NCBI GenBank assembly: GCA_023251135.1
Contig: JAHEZJ010000015.1
Span: 1-62,104, forward strand
DNA: 62,104 bases
DNA from: Flavobacterium sp.
GTDB lineage: Bacteria; Bacteroidota; Bacteroidia; Flavobacteriales; Flavobacteriaceae
Direction of reading: 5' to 3'
Shown piece after piece: positions 47,350 to 56,059 of this stretch (its first letter is position 1; the number at the start of each line of letters is the position of its first letter). The notes below the pieces were generated by a model. It did not search any database and was not told where the DNA came from. It saw only the letters and a program-made list of their open reading frames with translations. The translations under genes and the position numbers were made by a program.

Positions 47350-47913
47350 CTAAAGCGTTGTTTTCCATTTGATGTTACAGCCAATACTTGGTTTTTGCGG
47401 ATCTTTTAAACTCCTGTTGTAAATAAGGGCGTCAATTGCGCTGCGAAGATCACTTCCGCTTAACGGAATCCCATTTCCAGGTCTTGAATCGTCTAATTGA
47501 CCACGATAAAACAATCGGTCCTGATTGTCAAATAAATAAAAATCGGGGGTACAGGCCGCTTCATAAGCTTTGGCAACCTCCTGGCTTTCGTCATATAAGT
47601 ACGGAAAATCAATCTTATTCTGAAAAGCAAATTCGGTCATTAATTCAGGAGCATCTTGTGGATACTTCTCAATATCGTTGCTTGAAATCGCAACAATACT
47701 AATTCCCTGTACACGATAATCATTGGCGATCATTACAACCTCCTTAATAACATGAAGTACAAACGGACAGTGGTTGCAGATAAAAATAACCAAAGTGCCT
47801 TTTGATCCTCTCAAATCTTCAAATGAATAAACATTATTAGAATTGGTATCTCTTAATTTGAATCCCGGAGCGATTGTTCCAAGGGGAATCATATTTGAAG
47901 GAGTTCGTGCCAT
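47350..47913 (-). CDS. Thioredoxin-fold (redoxin) protein
   Basis: This 187-residue protein of the AhpC/TSA-thioredoxin superfamily has no signal peptide. The redox motif is CNHCPFV near residue 46 (Cys-x2-Cys). SFEDLRGSKGTLVIFICNHC and DFPYLYDESQEVAKAY are typical of redoxin-fold proteins, and a C-terminal GCNIKW supplies a further cysteine. It would act as a cytoplasmic thiol-disulfide oxidoreductase or peroxidase. The reductant is unknown. Confidence 0.85.
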   Translation of the reverse strand: MARTPSNMIPLGTIAPGFKLRDTNSNNVYSFEDLRGSKGTLVIFICNHCPFVLHVIKEVVMIANDYRVQGISIVAISSNDIEKYPQDAPELMTEFAFQNKIDFPYLYDESQEVAKAYEAACTPDFYLFDNQDRLFYRGQLDDSRPGNGIPLSGSDLRSAIDALIYNRSLKDPQKPSIGCNIKWKTTL

Positions 47914-47990
47914 TTTGTAGAAATAAGTTCCTCAAAAATAGCTTTAAAATTCTGTAAAAGAAAGCGTATAGACCTGTTTTTAATTTTTTG

Positions 47991-48034
47991 CCACAGATTT
48001 TACTATTTAAACAGTATTGACCATTAATCTGTGG
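47991..48034 (-). terminator. Terminator-like palindrome after the 48048 hydrolase
   Basis: CCACAGATT (47991-47999) and AATCTGTGG (48026-48034) are perfect complements across a 26-bp loop. They lie 14 bp past the gene's stop. Confidence 0.5.
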
Positions 48035-48047
48035 CGTTTGTTATAAA

Positions 48048-48941
48048 TCAGGCGTTTAAAAAGTCTAACAAATCTTTGTTTAGTTTGTCTTTATGGGTGT
48101 AAAACAAGCCATGTGGAGCGCCTTCATAAACGATAAAAGTATTTTCAGAAATTGCTTTGGCTGCTTTTTTTGACGTAAGATCAATAGGTACAATTTTGTC
48201 ATCGTCGCCATGAATGATTAAAGTAGGTACTTTTATAGCATCCAGCTCATCCCTAAAGTCAGTAAAAGAAAAAGACTCAGCACATTTTAGTGTAGCACGT
48301 GGTGAGGCAAAAGAGCACAGCATTCTGTAGTATTCTAACAAAGGTGTGCTTAAAGGTCTGTTGATGATATTGATTCCAAAAAAGATCTTTCCAAAATTAT
48401 CTATAAAACCAATTCTGTCCTGTTTAATCGCATTTGCTGTAGTTTCGCTTTTTTCTTTCGGATGCCCGTCAGGATTATCATGAGTTTGTAATAAGAACGG
48501 GATGATAGAAGAAACTAAGGCGGCTTTTGTAACGGCTTTTCCGCCATAACGGCTAAAGTAGCGAACTACTTCACCGCCACCCATTGAGAAACCTACCAGC
48601 GTAACATTTTCTAGCTCAAGCTGCTCTATGATCTCTTTTAAATCATCGGTTAGCGTATCATAATCATAGCCGTCATAAGGTTGTGATGATTTGCCAAATC
48701 CGCGACGATCATAAGCGATGACGCGATAATTGTGCTGTACTAAAAAATCAATCTGATATTCCCACATTTCGTTTGAAAGCGGCCAGCCATGAATCAAAAT
48801 TACCGGTTTTCCCTTTCCGTAATCTTTAACATATAGCTTTACATTTTTAGCCGTTTCGATGTATTTGTCGCTGTTTAAAAGTTGGATGTCAAAGTCGGAA
48901 TCTCTAAGAGAGGTACTGTTATTTAGAAGGTTATTTTCCAT
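48048..48941 (-). CDS. Alpha/beta hydrolase (haloperoxidase-like)
   Basis: This 297-residue protein has an alpha/beta hydrolase fold of the non-heme chloroperoxidase/arylesterase type: ILIHGWPLSNEMW near residue 50, GFSMGGGEVVRYF with the nucleophile serine at about 124, IHGDDDKIVP acid loop at about 245, and GAPHGLFYTH with the catalytic histidine at about 278. The first 30 residues are polar, with no signal peptide, so it is cytoplasmic. It hydrolyses ester or lactone substrates, and the physiological one is unknown. Confidence 0.88.
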   Translation of the reverse strand: MENNLLNNSTSLRDSDFDIQLLNSDKYIETAKNVKLYVKDYGKGKPVILIHGWPLSNEMWEYQIDFLVQHNYRVIAYDRRGFGKSSQPYDGYDYDTLTDDLKEIIEQLELENVTLVGFSMGGGEVVRYFSRYGGKAVTKAALVSSIIPFLLQTHDNPDGHPKEKSETTANAIKQDRIGFIDNFGKIFFGINIINRPLSTPLLEYYRMLCSFASPRATLKCAESFSFTDFRDELDAIKVPTLIIHGDDDKIVPIDLTSKKAAKAISENTFIVYEGAPHGLFYTHKDKLNKDLLDFLNA

Positions 48942-49042
48942 TTTTTATATTTTTTAGCGTTAGCGTACCAATTTGATTCGTAAAATTAGAAGCTACTCAA
49001 AAAAATCGGTTATAGAATTAGAGATAATAATTACAAAATTAA

Positions 49043-49050
49043 TAGGTTTG
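49043..49050 (+). promoter_or_regulatory. Candidate csaA -7 element (TAGGTTTG)
   Basis: Exact TAnnTTTG match, 26 bp before the start at 49076. Confidence 0.45.
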
Positions 49051-49075
49051 TAAATCATCAAATACTAAAAATAAA

Positions 49076-49411
49076 ATGGACTTAACCTGGAATGAATTCG
49101 AAAGAACCGATATGCGTGTAGGAACTATTGTGGAAGTAAATGATTTTCCCGAAGCCAGAAAACCAGCCTACCAGCTTACCATTGATTTTGGTGCCGAAAT
49201 TGGAATCCGTAAATCATCCGCCCAAATAACAACACATTATAAAAAAGAAGATTTATTAAACCGACAAATTATCTCAGTAGTCAATTTTCCTAAAAAACAA
49301 ATCGGGAAATTTATGAGTGAATGTCTGGTTCTTGGCGCAATAGGCAAGGAAGGAGATGTTATTTTACTCGCTCCCGATTTTAAAATAGAAAACGGATTGC
49401 GAATCGGGTGA
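49076..49411 (+). CDS. csaA: CsaA-type tRNA-binding-domain protein
   Basis: This 111-residue protein consists of a single EMAP/tRNA-binding OB-fold domain: DMRVGTIVEVNDFPEARKPAYQLTIDFG, then NFPKKQIGKFMSECLVLG near residues 70-90. It matches CsaA, a small dimeric chaperone-like protein implicated in protein export in Bacillus and related to the tRNA-binding domains of methionyl-tRNA synthetase. Its role in Flavobacterium is not established. It is cytoplasmic and monocistronic. Confidence 0.9.
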   Translation: MDLTWNEFERTDMRVGTIVEVNDFPEARKPAYQLTIDFGAEIGIRKSSAQITTHYKKEDLLNRQIISVVNFPKKQIGKFMSECLVLGAIGKEGDVILLAPDFKIENGLRIG

Positions 49412-49418
49412 TTTTTTC

Positions 49419-49475
49419 AGTCTCAGTTTACAGTCACAGTTTTCAGTATGCGACTGCAAACTGCGACTGCAAACT
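49419..49475. repeat. CAGTTT-rich inverted repeat
   Basis: AGTCTCAGTTT... (49419-49443) is an imperfect complement of AAACTGCGACTGCAAACT (49458-49475). It belongs to the same family as the hairpin at 53707-53766. It is placed between convergent genes, so it probably terminates one or both. Confidence 0.65.
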
Positions 49476-50019
49476 ATCCTATTTTCTCGATCAATTGTTT
49501 CAAAATCAATTGTCCTTCTTCCCAGTATTTTAAATCAGAATCAGAGTTGATGTGTCCTTTTTGTCCCACATTGACCAAATCACTTCCCCACATTTCGGCA
49601 AAATATTTTTTTCTTTCGAAAGTTGCGTAAGGATCGTTTTCGCTTGCGACCACAATTGAGGGGAAAGGCAGCTTCGAAATGGGCATTGGAGAAAAGTTTC
49701 GAATCGAATCCGGGGTATGCTGAGGTGAATCTACATCGGCAGGTGCTACCAGCAGGGCGCCAACAACATTTGGATTGTGGTTTGCCTCTGCCCAGTGCAG
49801 AACAAGCGAAACGGCTAAACTATGTGCTACCAATACTGTTGGGCTGTTTAGTCTGGAGATTTCTTCATTTAAGCGTTTAAGCCATTCCTCACGAATAGGT
49901 TCGTCCCACTCGTCGTGAACAATACGAGTTGAATTTTTAAATTTCTTATGCCAGAACGTTTGCCAGTGTCTGACTCCGGAATTTCCAAGTCCGGGCAAGA
50001 TTAATAGTTGCGTTTCCAT
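49474..50019 (-). CDS. RBBP9/YdeN-like alpha/beta hydrolase
   Basis: From the ATG at 50019 (METQLLILPGLGNSG) this protein is 181 residues. It matches the RBBP9/YdeN serine hydrolase family: ILPGLGNSGVRHWQ at the start, a VAHSLAVSLVLHW nucleophile elbow near residue 75, and a C-terminal KGHINSDS with the catalytic histidine. The frame is open to an ATG at 50058, but the extension is outside the family profile. It is cytoplasmic. The substrate is unknown. Confidence 0.85.
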   Translation of the reverse strand: METQLLILPGLGNSGVRHWQTFWHKKFKNSTRIVHDEWDEPIREEWLKRLNEEISRLNSPTVLVAHSLAVSLVLHWAEANHNPNVVGALLVAPADVDSPQHTPDSIRNFSPMPISKLPFPSIVVASENDPYATFERKKYFAEMWGSDLVNVGQKGHINSDSDLKYWEEGQLILKQLIEKIG

Positions 50020-50111
50020 TTCTGGTATTTTTATAAAAATATTCGACCAACTACCCATATAGACTACAAGATAAATGTCGACTAAAATGGTAGAGTTTTA
50101 AGATTTAAAAA

Positions 50112-50140
50112 AAGTCCAAAATGCAGAACAGAATGGACTT
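50112..50140 (-). terminator. Terminator of PUR-family gene
   Basis: AAGTCCA and TGGACTT form a stem 26 bp past the stop, with a T-rich tail on the minus strand. Confidence 0.6.
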
Positions 50141-50165
50141 ATACTTTTAAAAAGTATGTTTTTGA

Positions 50166-50549
50166 CTAAATATCGTCAAAATCAATATCGGTAAAACTGG
50201 TTCTTTGTCCCTCAGGTTTATCAGAACCGTATTCTTTTTTGAAATCTTTTTGGTGTCTTTCAGAAATTACTTCTTCGCCTTTGTGGTTCAAGACGTACGA
50301 AGTCATTTCTTCTAGTATTTCGGCAAAAGCACTAAAGTCTTCTTTGTACAAGTAGATTTTGTGTTTTTTAAAATGAAACGAACCATCCTCTTCAGTAAAT
50401 TTTTTACTTTCGGTAATTGTGATATAATAATCGTCAGCTTTAGTAGCTCTCACATCAAAGAAATAAGTTCTTCTTCCTGCTCGTAATACTTTAGAAAAAA
50501 TCTCTTCTTTTTCTAACATGTCATTTTCTCTCATAATACGTTCTATCAT
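50166..50549 (-). CDS. PUR-family DNA/RNA-binding protein (DUF3276)
   Basis: This 127-residue protein has a PUR-repeat-like domain: GRRTYFFDVRATKADDYYITITESKKF and FHFKKHKIYLYKEDFSAFAEILEEM (about residues 25-90), followed by an acidic tail. DUF3276/PUR proteins are Bacteroidota-specific single-stranded nucleic-acid binders related to eukaryotic Pur-alpha. An alternative ATG is at 50534. It is cytoplasmic. It lies 53 bp after the ABC exporter start, upstream on the opposite side, and is probably monocistronic. Confidence 0.9.
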   Translation of the reverse strand: MIERIMRENDMLEKEEIFSKVLRAGRRTYFFDVRATKADDYYITITESKKFTEEDGSFHFKKHKIYLYKEDFSAFAEILEEMTSYVLNHKGEEVISERHQKDFKKEYGSDKPEGQRTSFTDIDFDDI

Positions 50550-50602
50550 TTTTGGAATTAATAGTACTCAAAAATCATAAAAAATTATCGATTACGCAAC
50601 AA

Positions 50603-52381
50603 TTAAAGTAATTCTTTTTCCGAAAGTTGTTTTAAATATAACGATGCGTAATAGCCTTCCTGATTTATTAATTGATTATGAGAGCCTTGTTGAATGATCC
50701 TGCCGTCCTCCAAAATGATTATTTTGTCGGCGTTCTTTGCAGATGATACCCTGTGGCTTACGATGATTGTAGTTTTATCTTTACAAATTTCAAACAAATT
50801 GCTTAAAATCGTTTCTTCTGTTTCTGTATCTACTGCCGACAAACAATCGTCGAAAAGTAAAATCGCCGGATTTTTAATAATGGCCCGCGCTATAGACACT
50901 CGCTGCTTTTGTCCGCCCGATAGTGTGATCCCTCTTTCCCCTAAAATAGTATCGTATTGTTTGTTAAAAGCAATAATATTATCGTGTACTACCGCATTTT
51001 TGGCGGCCTCGATTACTTCTTCGTCTGTAGCGTTCTGATTGCCAAATTTTATGTTGTTTTTAATAGTGTCCGAAAATAAAAAAGCGTCCTGAGGCACAAT
51101 TCCAACATTATTACGCAAATCATACAGGTTTAAACTGCTGATTTCGCTTTGGTCGATCATGATTCTGCCTTCGGTTACATCATATAAACGCGAGATGAGC
51201 GATAATATTGTGGATTTACCTGAACCTGTTTTTCCTAAGATGGCCAATGTCTCTCCTTTTTTGACTGTAAAAGTAACATTCTTTAGTGCCTCGATATTGG
51301 TGTCTTCGTAGGTGTAGCTTACGTTTTCAAAGGCTATCGTGCCCTGAATGTCAGAGTGATTTTCGTTTCTGTTTTTTATTTCAGGTTCAATCTTCAAAAA
51401 TTCGTTCAAACGTTTCTGAGAGGCTTCGGCTTCCTGAACCATTGAAGAAACCCATCCTAATGAAGCTACCGGCCAGGTTAACATGTTTACATACAGAATA
51501 AATTCGGCAATAGTACCAATATTCGGAATTGTTCCGTTAATGTACATAACACCGCCAAAATAGATCACCACCAGATTACTGATTCCGATTAAGGCAATCA
51601 TCAAAGGACCAAACAGGGATTGGACTTTAGCTAAATCTAAACTCTTTTTTTTGCTTTCGTCTGCCAGAGCGATCATATTGTTCTGATGCTGATTCTCTAG
51701 CGAGTTGGCTTTTATAACCCGGATACCGGAAAAAATTTCCTGTGTAAAACTGGATACTTTAGACAGATATTGTTGAAAGGTGGTGCTTCTTTTATTGATT
51801 TCTGAACTCAGCTTGAAAATACAATACGAAAGAATTGGCAAAGGTAAAATAGTATACAGTGTCAATCGCGGCGAAACGTTATACATATATATAATGACGA
51901 TGGCGAAACGGATGAAAGTATTAATCGTATACATTACCGCTGGCCCCACATACATGCGAACCTTTGAAACATCTTCGCTAATACGGTTCATTAAATCTCC
52001 GGTGCGATTTTGTTTGTAAAAGTTTTGCGAAAGTTTTTCATACTGTTTGAAAACCTCATTTTTTAAATCAAACTCGATATGACGCGACATTACAATCAAA
52101 GTCTGACGCATTAAGAAGGTTAGAAAACCGGCAACAATGGTAGTGGCTATGATTAACAGTACGTTATGAATTAATCCTTCGCGGTACGCATCGATAACGA
52201 TTTGCGAAGTTTGATCGGCTTCGGGTAGTTTATCAAACTTTTCGATAGCGTTTAGCGACTTGCTAATTAGCTTTGGAGTGAACAGAGAGAATATTTGTGC
52301 GATTATGGTGATTAAAATTCCTAAAGAGAAACTATATTTATATTTGATGAAATATTTGTTTAAATAGCTTAATTCTTTCAT
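50603..52381 (-). CDS. MsbA-like ABC exporter (fused permease-ATPase)
   Basis: This 592-residue half-transporter has an N-terminal membrane domain of six helices (residues about 15-320). The C-terminal ATPase (about 345-585) has Walker A GKTGSGKST, signature LSGGQKQRVSIARAI, Walker B LLFDDCLSAVD, and the H-loop VSHR. It forms a homodimer that exports lipids, peptides or drugs. The substrate is unknown. It is on the minus strand and divergent from leucine dehydrogenase. Confidence 0.95.
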   Translation of the reverse strand: MKELSYLNKYFIKYKYSFSLGILITIIAQIFSLFTPKLISKSLNAIEKFDKLPEADQTSQIVIDAYREGLIHNVLLIIATTIVAGFLTFLMRQTLIVMSRHIEFDLKNEVFKQYEKLSQNFYKQNRTGDLMNRISEDVSKVRMYVGPAVMYTINTFIRFAIVIIYMYNVSPRLTLYTILPLPILSYCIFKLSSEINKRSTTFQQYLSKVSSFTQEIFSGIRVIKANSLENQHQNNMIALADESKKKSLDLAKVQSLFGPLMIALIGISNLVVIYFGGVMYINGTIPNIGTIAEFILYVNMLTWPVASLGWVSSMVQEAEASQKRLNEFLKIEPEIKNRNENHSDIQGTIAFENVSYTYEDTNIEALKNVTFTVKKGETLAILGKTGSGKSTILSLISRLYDVTEGRIMIDQSEISSLNLYDLRNNVGIVPQDAFLFSDTIKNNIKFGNQNATDEEVIEAAKNAVVHDNIIAFNKQYDTILGERGITLSGGQKQRVSIARAIIKNPAILLFDDCLSAVDTETEETILSNLFEICKDKTTIIVSHRVSSAKNADKIIILEDGRIIQQGSHNQLINQEGYYASLYLKQLSEKELL

Positions 52382-52527
52382 TTTTTTAAGAGATTCAATG
52401 TTAAAATGTTTTGATTTCGGGAAATATTATGAATAAAAATTAATGTAATGTATAAAATTATCAAAACAAAACGATTGTTAGATTGTTATTTTAAAGATAA
52501 TAAATTAGCACATGTATATTTTTTATA

Positions 52528-52535
52528 TAAATTTG
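52528..52535 (+). promoter_or_regulatory. Candidate leucine dehydrogenase -7 element (TAAATTTG)
   Basis: Exact TAnnTTTG match, 50 bp before the ATG at 52586. Confidence 0.45.
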
Positions 52536-52585
52536 AGAAGTCTTTTTGACAAATTCATAATTTTAACAAATAATATAGTAGCGCT

Positions 52586-53692
52586 ATGGATGCAACTTTC
52601 GCAACTGGAAAAGAACTTCAAAAAATGGATCCTGTTTTTGGTCAATTGTCTTTTGACGATCACGAACAAATTGTATTTTGCAATGACAAAGATACAGGTT
52701 TAAAAGCAATTATTGGTATTCATAATTCGGTTATGGGACCAGCTTTGGGAGGTACTAGAATGTGGAATTACAATACTGAATGGGAAGCATTAAACGATGT
52801 TTTGCGTCTTTCAAGAGGTATGACATATAAATCTGCCATTACCGGATTGAACATCGGTGGAGGTAAAGCAGTAATTATTGGTGATGCTAAAACGCAAAAA
52901 ACACCTGAATTAATGCGTAAGTTTGGTGAATTTGTTCACTCTTTAGGTGGTAGATATATTACTGCTGAGGATGTTGGAATGGAAACAAAAGATATGGACA
53001 CTGTTAGAGATGTAACGCCTTATGTTACGGGTATCTCTGAAGAAAGAGGTGGTTCAGGAAATCCTTCTCCAATAACCGCTTATGGTGTTTATTTAGGGAT
53101 GAAAGCTGCTGCTAAAAGTCAGTTTGGTACTGATGTTTTAGAAGGTAAAAAAGTTTTAGTTCAGGGAATTGGTCACGTAGGAGAGGCTTTAGTTGAGTAT
53201 TTAACTAAAGAAGGAGCAGTAGTTACTATTACAGATATCAATGAAGAGAAATTGTATCAGGTAGCTTCAAAATACAATGCTTCAATCTATTCTGGTGAAG
53301 ATTTATACACTGCTGATGTTGATATTTATGCGCCATGTGCAATGGGAGCGATCATCAATGATGCAACTGTAGATAAAATTAAAGCTAAAGTTATCGCAGG
53401 AGCGGCTAACAATCAGTTGGCTGACGAAAATATTCACGGAGCAAGATTGCAGGAAAGAGGTATTTTATATGCACCTGATTTCTTGATCAACGCTGGTGGA
53501 ATCATTAACGTATATGCTGAATTAGAGCACTACGGTAAAGCGGAAATCATGACAAAAACCGAAAATATCTATAACACTACTTTAGAAATTATCGATTATG
53601 CTGTGAAAAACGGAATGACGACTCACAAAGCGGCTCTTACAATTGCTCAAAATCGTATCGATTTGAGAAGAATTGAGAACGCGAAAAAATAA
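52586..53692 (+). CDS. Leucine (branched-chain amino acid) dehydrogenase
   Basis: This 368-residue Glu/Leu/Phe/Val dehydrogenase has the N-terminal catalytic domain: GPALGGTRMW, TGLNIGGGKAVIIGD with the active-site lysine, and the TAEDVGM motif. The C-terminal NAD-binding domain has VQGIGHVGEALVEYL (GxGxxG) and CAMGAIIND. The length and the absence of the glutamate-specific pocket match leucine dehydrogenase. It deaminates leucine, isoleucine and valine to their keto acids with NAD+, feeding branched-chain catabolism and ammonium. HMG-CoA lyase near the window end belongs to the same leucine pathway. Confidence 0.95.
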   Translation: MDATFATGKELQKMDPVFGQLSFDDHEQIVFCNDKDTGLKAIIGIHNSVMGPALGGTRMWNYNTEWEALNDVLRLSRGMTYKSAITGLNIGGGKAVIIGDAKTQKTPELMRKFGEFVHSLGGRYITAEDVGMETKDMDTVRDVTPYVTGISEERGGSGNPSPITAYGVYLGMKAAAKSQFGTDVLEGKKVLVQGIGHVGEALVEYLTKEGAVVTITDINEEKLYQVASKYNASIYSGEDLYTADVDIYAPCAMGAIINDATVDKIKAKVIAGAANNQLADENIHGARLQERGILYAPDFLINAGGIINVYAELEHYGKAEIMTKTENIYNTTLEIIDYAVKNGMTTHKAALTIAQNRIDLRRIENAKK

Positions 53693-53706
53693 TTTTTTAA
53701 GTTAAC

Positions 53707-53773
53707 AGTCTCAGTTTTTAGTCTCAGTTTCGCAAAAAGTGAAAACTGAGACTGAAAACTGAGACTTTTTTTA
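53707..53773 (+). terminator. Long repeat-built terminator after leucine dehydrogenase
   Basis: Two tandem AGTCTCAG-type units (53707-53730) pair with 53743-53766 over 24 bp with one mismatch, followed by a T run. Confidence 0.9.
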
Positions 53774-53805
53774 TATTTTAATTTTAATATCAACTGCGAA
53801 ATTCA

Positions 53806-53813
53806 TACTTTTG
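53806..53813 (+). promoter_or_regulatory. Candidate nusB -7 element (TACTTTTG)
   Basis: Exact TAnnTTTG match, 28 bp before the GTG start. Confidence 0.5.
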
Positions 53814-53841
53814 CAGACTAATTTTTAAATGTTCTTACAAG

Positions 53842-54786
53842 GTGGTAAATAGAAGACACATACGCGTTAAAGTAATGCAATCCATTTATGCAATGCATCA
53901 AAGCGGTTCTGATAATATGGAAAAAGAAGAGAAATTTCTTTTTTACAGTATTGATAATATTCAGGATCTATATCTTATAATGCTTTCTTCATTGATTGAA
54001 ATTTGCAAAAAAGAATCAGTTTTTTTACATCTTTCAAGTAAAAAACATCTTGCAACCGCTGCAGAACGTAATCCGAATGAAAAATTTGTAAAAAACAAAA
54101 TTTTTCAACTTCTAGCCGAAAGCAACTCTCTTAGTATTGCTTTAGAAAATCGTAAAATCAACAACTGGAATCTGAACGATGATTATATCATTTTGCTTTT
54201 AAATGATATCAAATCAAGCGAATTGTATGCGAAATACATGAGCACTACAACAAATACTTTTGAAGAGGACAGACAATTTGTAATTGATTTGTTTGCAGAT
54301 GTAATTGTTCCAAATGAAAAATTATATGAGTATTTAGAGGATGATAAATTAACCTGGGTTGATGATATTCCGGTGGTAAATACACATATCATCAAACAGT
54401 TGAAAGCTATTAAAACGGAAGACCCGGATGATTTTAGAGTGCCTAAATTGTATAAAGATGTTGAGGATAAGGATTTTGCTAAAGACTTGTTTAGAAGAAC
54501 AGTTTTAAACGAATCGATTCTGGCAAAAGAATACGATGATAAAACACCAAACTGGGACAGTGAAAGGATTGCCGAAATTGATACGATTATCCTGAAAATG
54601 GCAATCTGCGAATTTTTAAAATTCCCTTCTATTCCTGTAAAAGTAACTCTTAACGAATATTTAGAAATTGCGAAAGAGTATTCTACACCAAAAAGTAGTA
54701 TTTTTATCAACGGAATTTTAGACAATCTGGTTAAAGAGCTTACAGCGAATAAAAAGATGGTTAAAGTAGGACGCGGGTTAATGTAA
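53842..54786 (+). CDS. nusB: Transcription antitermination protein NusB, extended form
   Basis: This 314-residue protein starts with GTG (MVNRRHIRVKVMQSIYAMHQ). The C-terminal 140 residues hold the conserved NusB helical bundle (DTIILKMAICEFLKFPSIPVKVTLNEYLEIAKEYS near residues 245-280). NusB is normally about 140 residues. Bacteroidota forms carry an N-terminal extension of about 150 residues, as here. It binds boxA RNA with NusE to promote antitermination in rRNA operons. It is the first gene before yajC on the same strand (113-bp gap). Confidence 0.95.
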   Translation: MVNRRHIRVKVMQSIYAMHQSGSDNMEKEEKFLFYSIDNIQDLYLIMLSSLIEICKKESVFLHLSSKKHLATAAERNPNEKFVKNKIFQLLAESNSLSIALENRKINNWNLNDDYIILLLNDIKSSELYAKYMSTTTNTFEEDRQFVIDLFADVIVPNEKLYEYLEDDKLTWVDDIPVVNTHIIKQLKAIKTEDPDDFRVPKLYKDVEDKDFAKDLFRRTVLNESILAKEYDDKTPNWDSERIAEIDTIILKMAICEFLKFPSIPVKVTLNEYLEIAKEYSTPKSSIFINGILDNLVKELTANKKMVKVGRGLM

Positions 54787-54899
54787 TTGATACGGGTTTT
54801 ATAAATAAATTTCCAAACTCTTGTTGATGATGTCACTTCAGGTGAGGTTAGAAGAGCTTAAAACATAAATATTAATAACAAAAATAAAAACTGAATACT

Positions 54900-55175
54900 A
54901 TGCAAGATTTAATGAAATTTGCGCCTTATTTACTAATGTTTGTAGTGTTGTATTTCTTTATGATCAGACCACAACAAAAAAGAGTAAAAAACGAAAAAGA
55001 ATTTGAAAGCAGCCTGAAAGTAGGTGACAAAATAATTACTAAAAGTGGTTTTCACGGCAAAATTGTTGAGCTTGCTGATACAAGTGCAGTAATCGAAACA
55101 ATGTCTGGAAAATTAAAAATTGAGCGTTCAGCAATTTCTATGGAAATGAGTGCTAGTTTGAATAAGAAAGCTTAA
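54900..55175 (+). CDS. yajC: Preprotein translocase subunit YajC
   Basis: This 91-residue membrane protein has one N-terminal transmembrane helix (FAPYLLMFVVLYFFMIRPQQ, residues about 6-25). The cytoplasmic domain is KVGDKIITKSGFHGKIVELADTSAVIE. It associates with SecDF-SecYEG in protein export. It lies downstream of nusB on the same strand and is followed by a terminator. Confidence 0.97.
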   Translation: MQDLMKFAPYLLMFVVLYFFMIRPQQKRVKNEKEFESSLKVGDKIITKSGFHGKIVELADTSAVIETMSGKLKIERSAISMEMSASLNKKA

Positions 55176-55210
55176 TTTTTTTCTTCGAAAAAAATAAATT
55201 TCAAAATATG

Positions 55211-55249
55211 AAATCCCAAATTCCAAAACTGGAGTTTGGGATTTTTTTT
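55211..55249 (+). terminator. yajC terminator
   Basis: AAATCCCAAA (55211-55220) pairs with TTTGGGATTT (55235-55244) around a loop that itself folds (TTCCAA/TTGGAG-like), followed by a T run. Confidence 0.85.
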
Positions 55250-55251
55250 AT

Positions 55252-55353
55252 TGTCATTTCGACTGAAAGGAGAAATCACACAAGAAACTCCGCAAAGAAA
55301 AGTTTAGCTTTTGTTGAGTTCCTGTGTGATTTCTCCTTTCAGTCGAAATGACA
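55252..55353. repeat. Large cruciform palindrome, 31-bp perfect arms
   Basis: 55252-55282 and 55323-55353 are perfect complements (core CGACTGAAAGGAGAAATCAC). The pairing continues imperfectly inward to near 55290 and 55310, for arms of about 40 bp around a short loop. No ORF is inside. It sits in the 294-bp gap between convergent genes. Confidence 0.9.
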
Positions 55354-55372
55354 GTACTGTGTCTAAAGAAAG

Positions 55373-55409
55373 AAACCTTTATCAAAGTTTTAAACTTTAA
55401 TAAAGGTTT
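55373..55409 (-). terminator. Terminator of YdeI-like gene
   Basis: AAACCTTTATCAAAGTTT and AAACTTTAATAAAGGTTT are near-perfect complements, with T-rich flanks on the minus strand, 60 bp past the stop. Confidence 0.65.
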
Positions 55410-55469
55410 TGTGTAGCTTGAAATTTGGAGCTTGGAATTTGGAATTTTTAAAAATTTGAAATTTCCCCC

Positions 55470-56048
55470 CTATCTGTATTTATCATTCAGTCCGATGTTT
55501 TGTGATATCATCGGAATAACTTTTTCAATCCTTGAAAGCTTGGTTTTCTCTTGTTTAGCGGTTTCAATGTATTCCAGGAATTCATATTGCTTGTAAGGGC
55601 TAAATTTCTGAAATGCCTCTGCTAAAGCAGGATTCTGAGCTGTTTCTTTTTCAAAAAGTTCAGAAACGATAGCTTCTTTTTTTGTAGGTTTTATGATCTT
55701 ACCTTGTTTTTCGTTCTCAATCGCTTCTGCAATATAAGCTAAAACGTCAGCTTCGTTTACTTCGTCTTTTGAAGTAAAGCGCCATTGGCGTAATGATTTT
55801 GTTTTGTCTTCCTGAGCGTTGATGAGCTTTTTTTTCTCGTCCTTCAGAAAAACACCATTAAAGAACCAAATCGTAAAGTACTCTTTAAAACCTCCTATGC
55901 CGATAACATTTTTTTTGTTGTACACATAAACCGGGCCGCCCCATTTTACGGTTTCAATCAGTTCGGTTTTATCAATAATCGATTTTAGGAAAAGAAGTTC
56001 TTCTTCCCAGTTATTGACTTTGTCCCAAACGTGTTTTTTATCAGACAT
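55470..56048 (-). CDS. YdeI/OmpD-associated family protein (DUF1801-like)
   Basis: This 192-residue protein has an N-terminal DUF1801-type YdhG-like domain (ELIETVKWGGPVYVYNKKNVIGIGGFKEYFTIWFFNG, residues about 30-70). The C-terminal OmdA-like region is YKQYEFLEYIETAKQEKTKLSRIEKVIPMI. Both are usual in the YdeI family of small cytoplasmic proteins, some of which are induced by antimicrobial stress. Biochemical function is unknown. It lies 11 bp after pepT on the same strand, so the two form an operon. Confidence 0.88.
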   Translation of the reverse strand: MSDKKHVWDKVNNWEEELLFLKSIIDKTELIETVKWGGPVYVYNKKNVIGIGGFKEYFTIWFFNGVFLKDEKKKLINAQEDKTKSLRQWRFTSKDEVNEADVLAYIAEAIENEKQGKIIKPTKKEAIVSELFEKETAQNPALAEAFQKFSPYKQYEFLEYIETAKQEKTKLSRIEKVIPMISQNIGLNDKYR

Positions 56049-56059
56049 ATTTTTTGGAT

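Noticed and set aside
54787-54899. Possible remnant ORF between nusB and yajC
   Set aside because: The open frame is only about 17 codons, bounded by stops, and resembles no protein I know.
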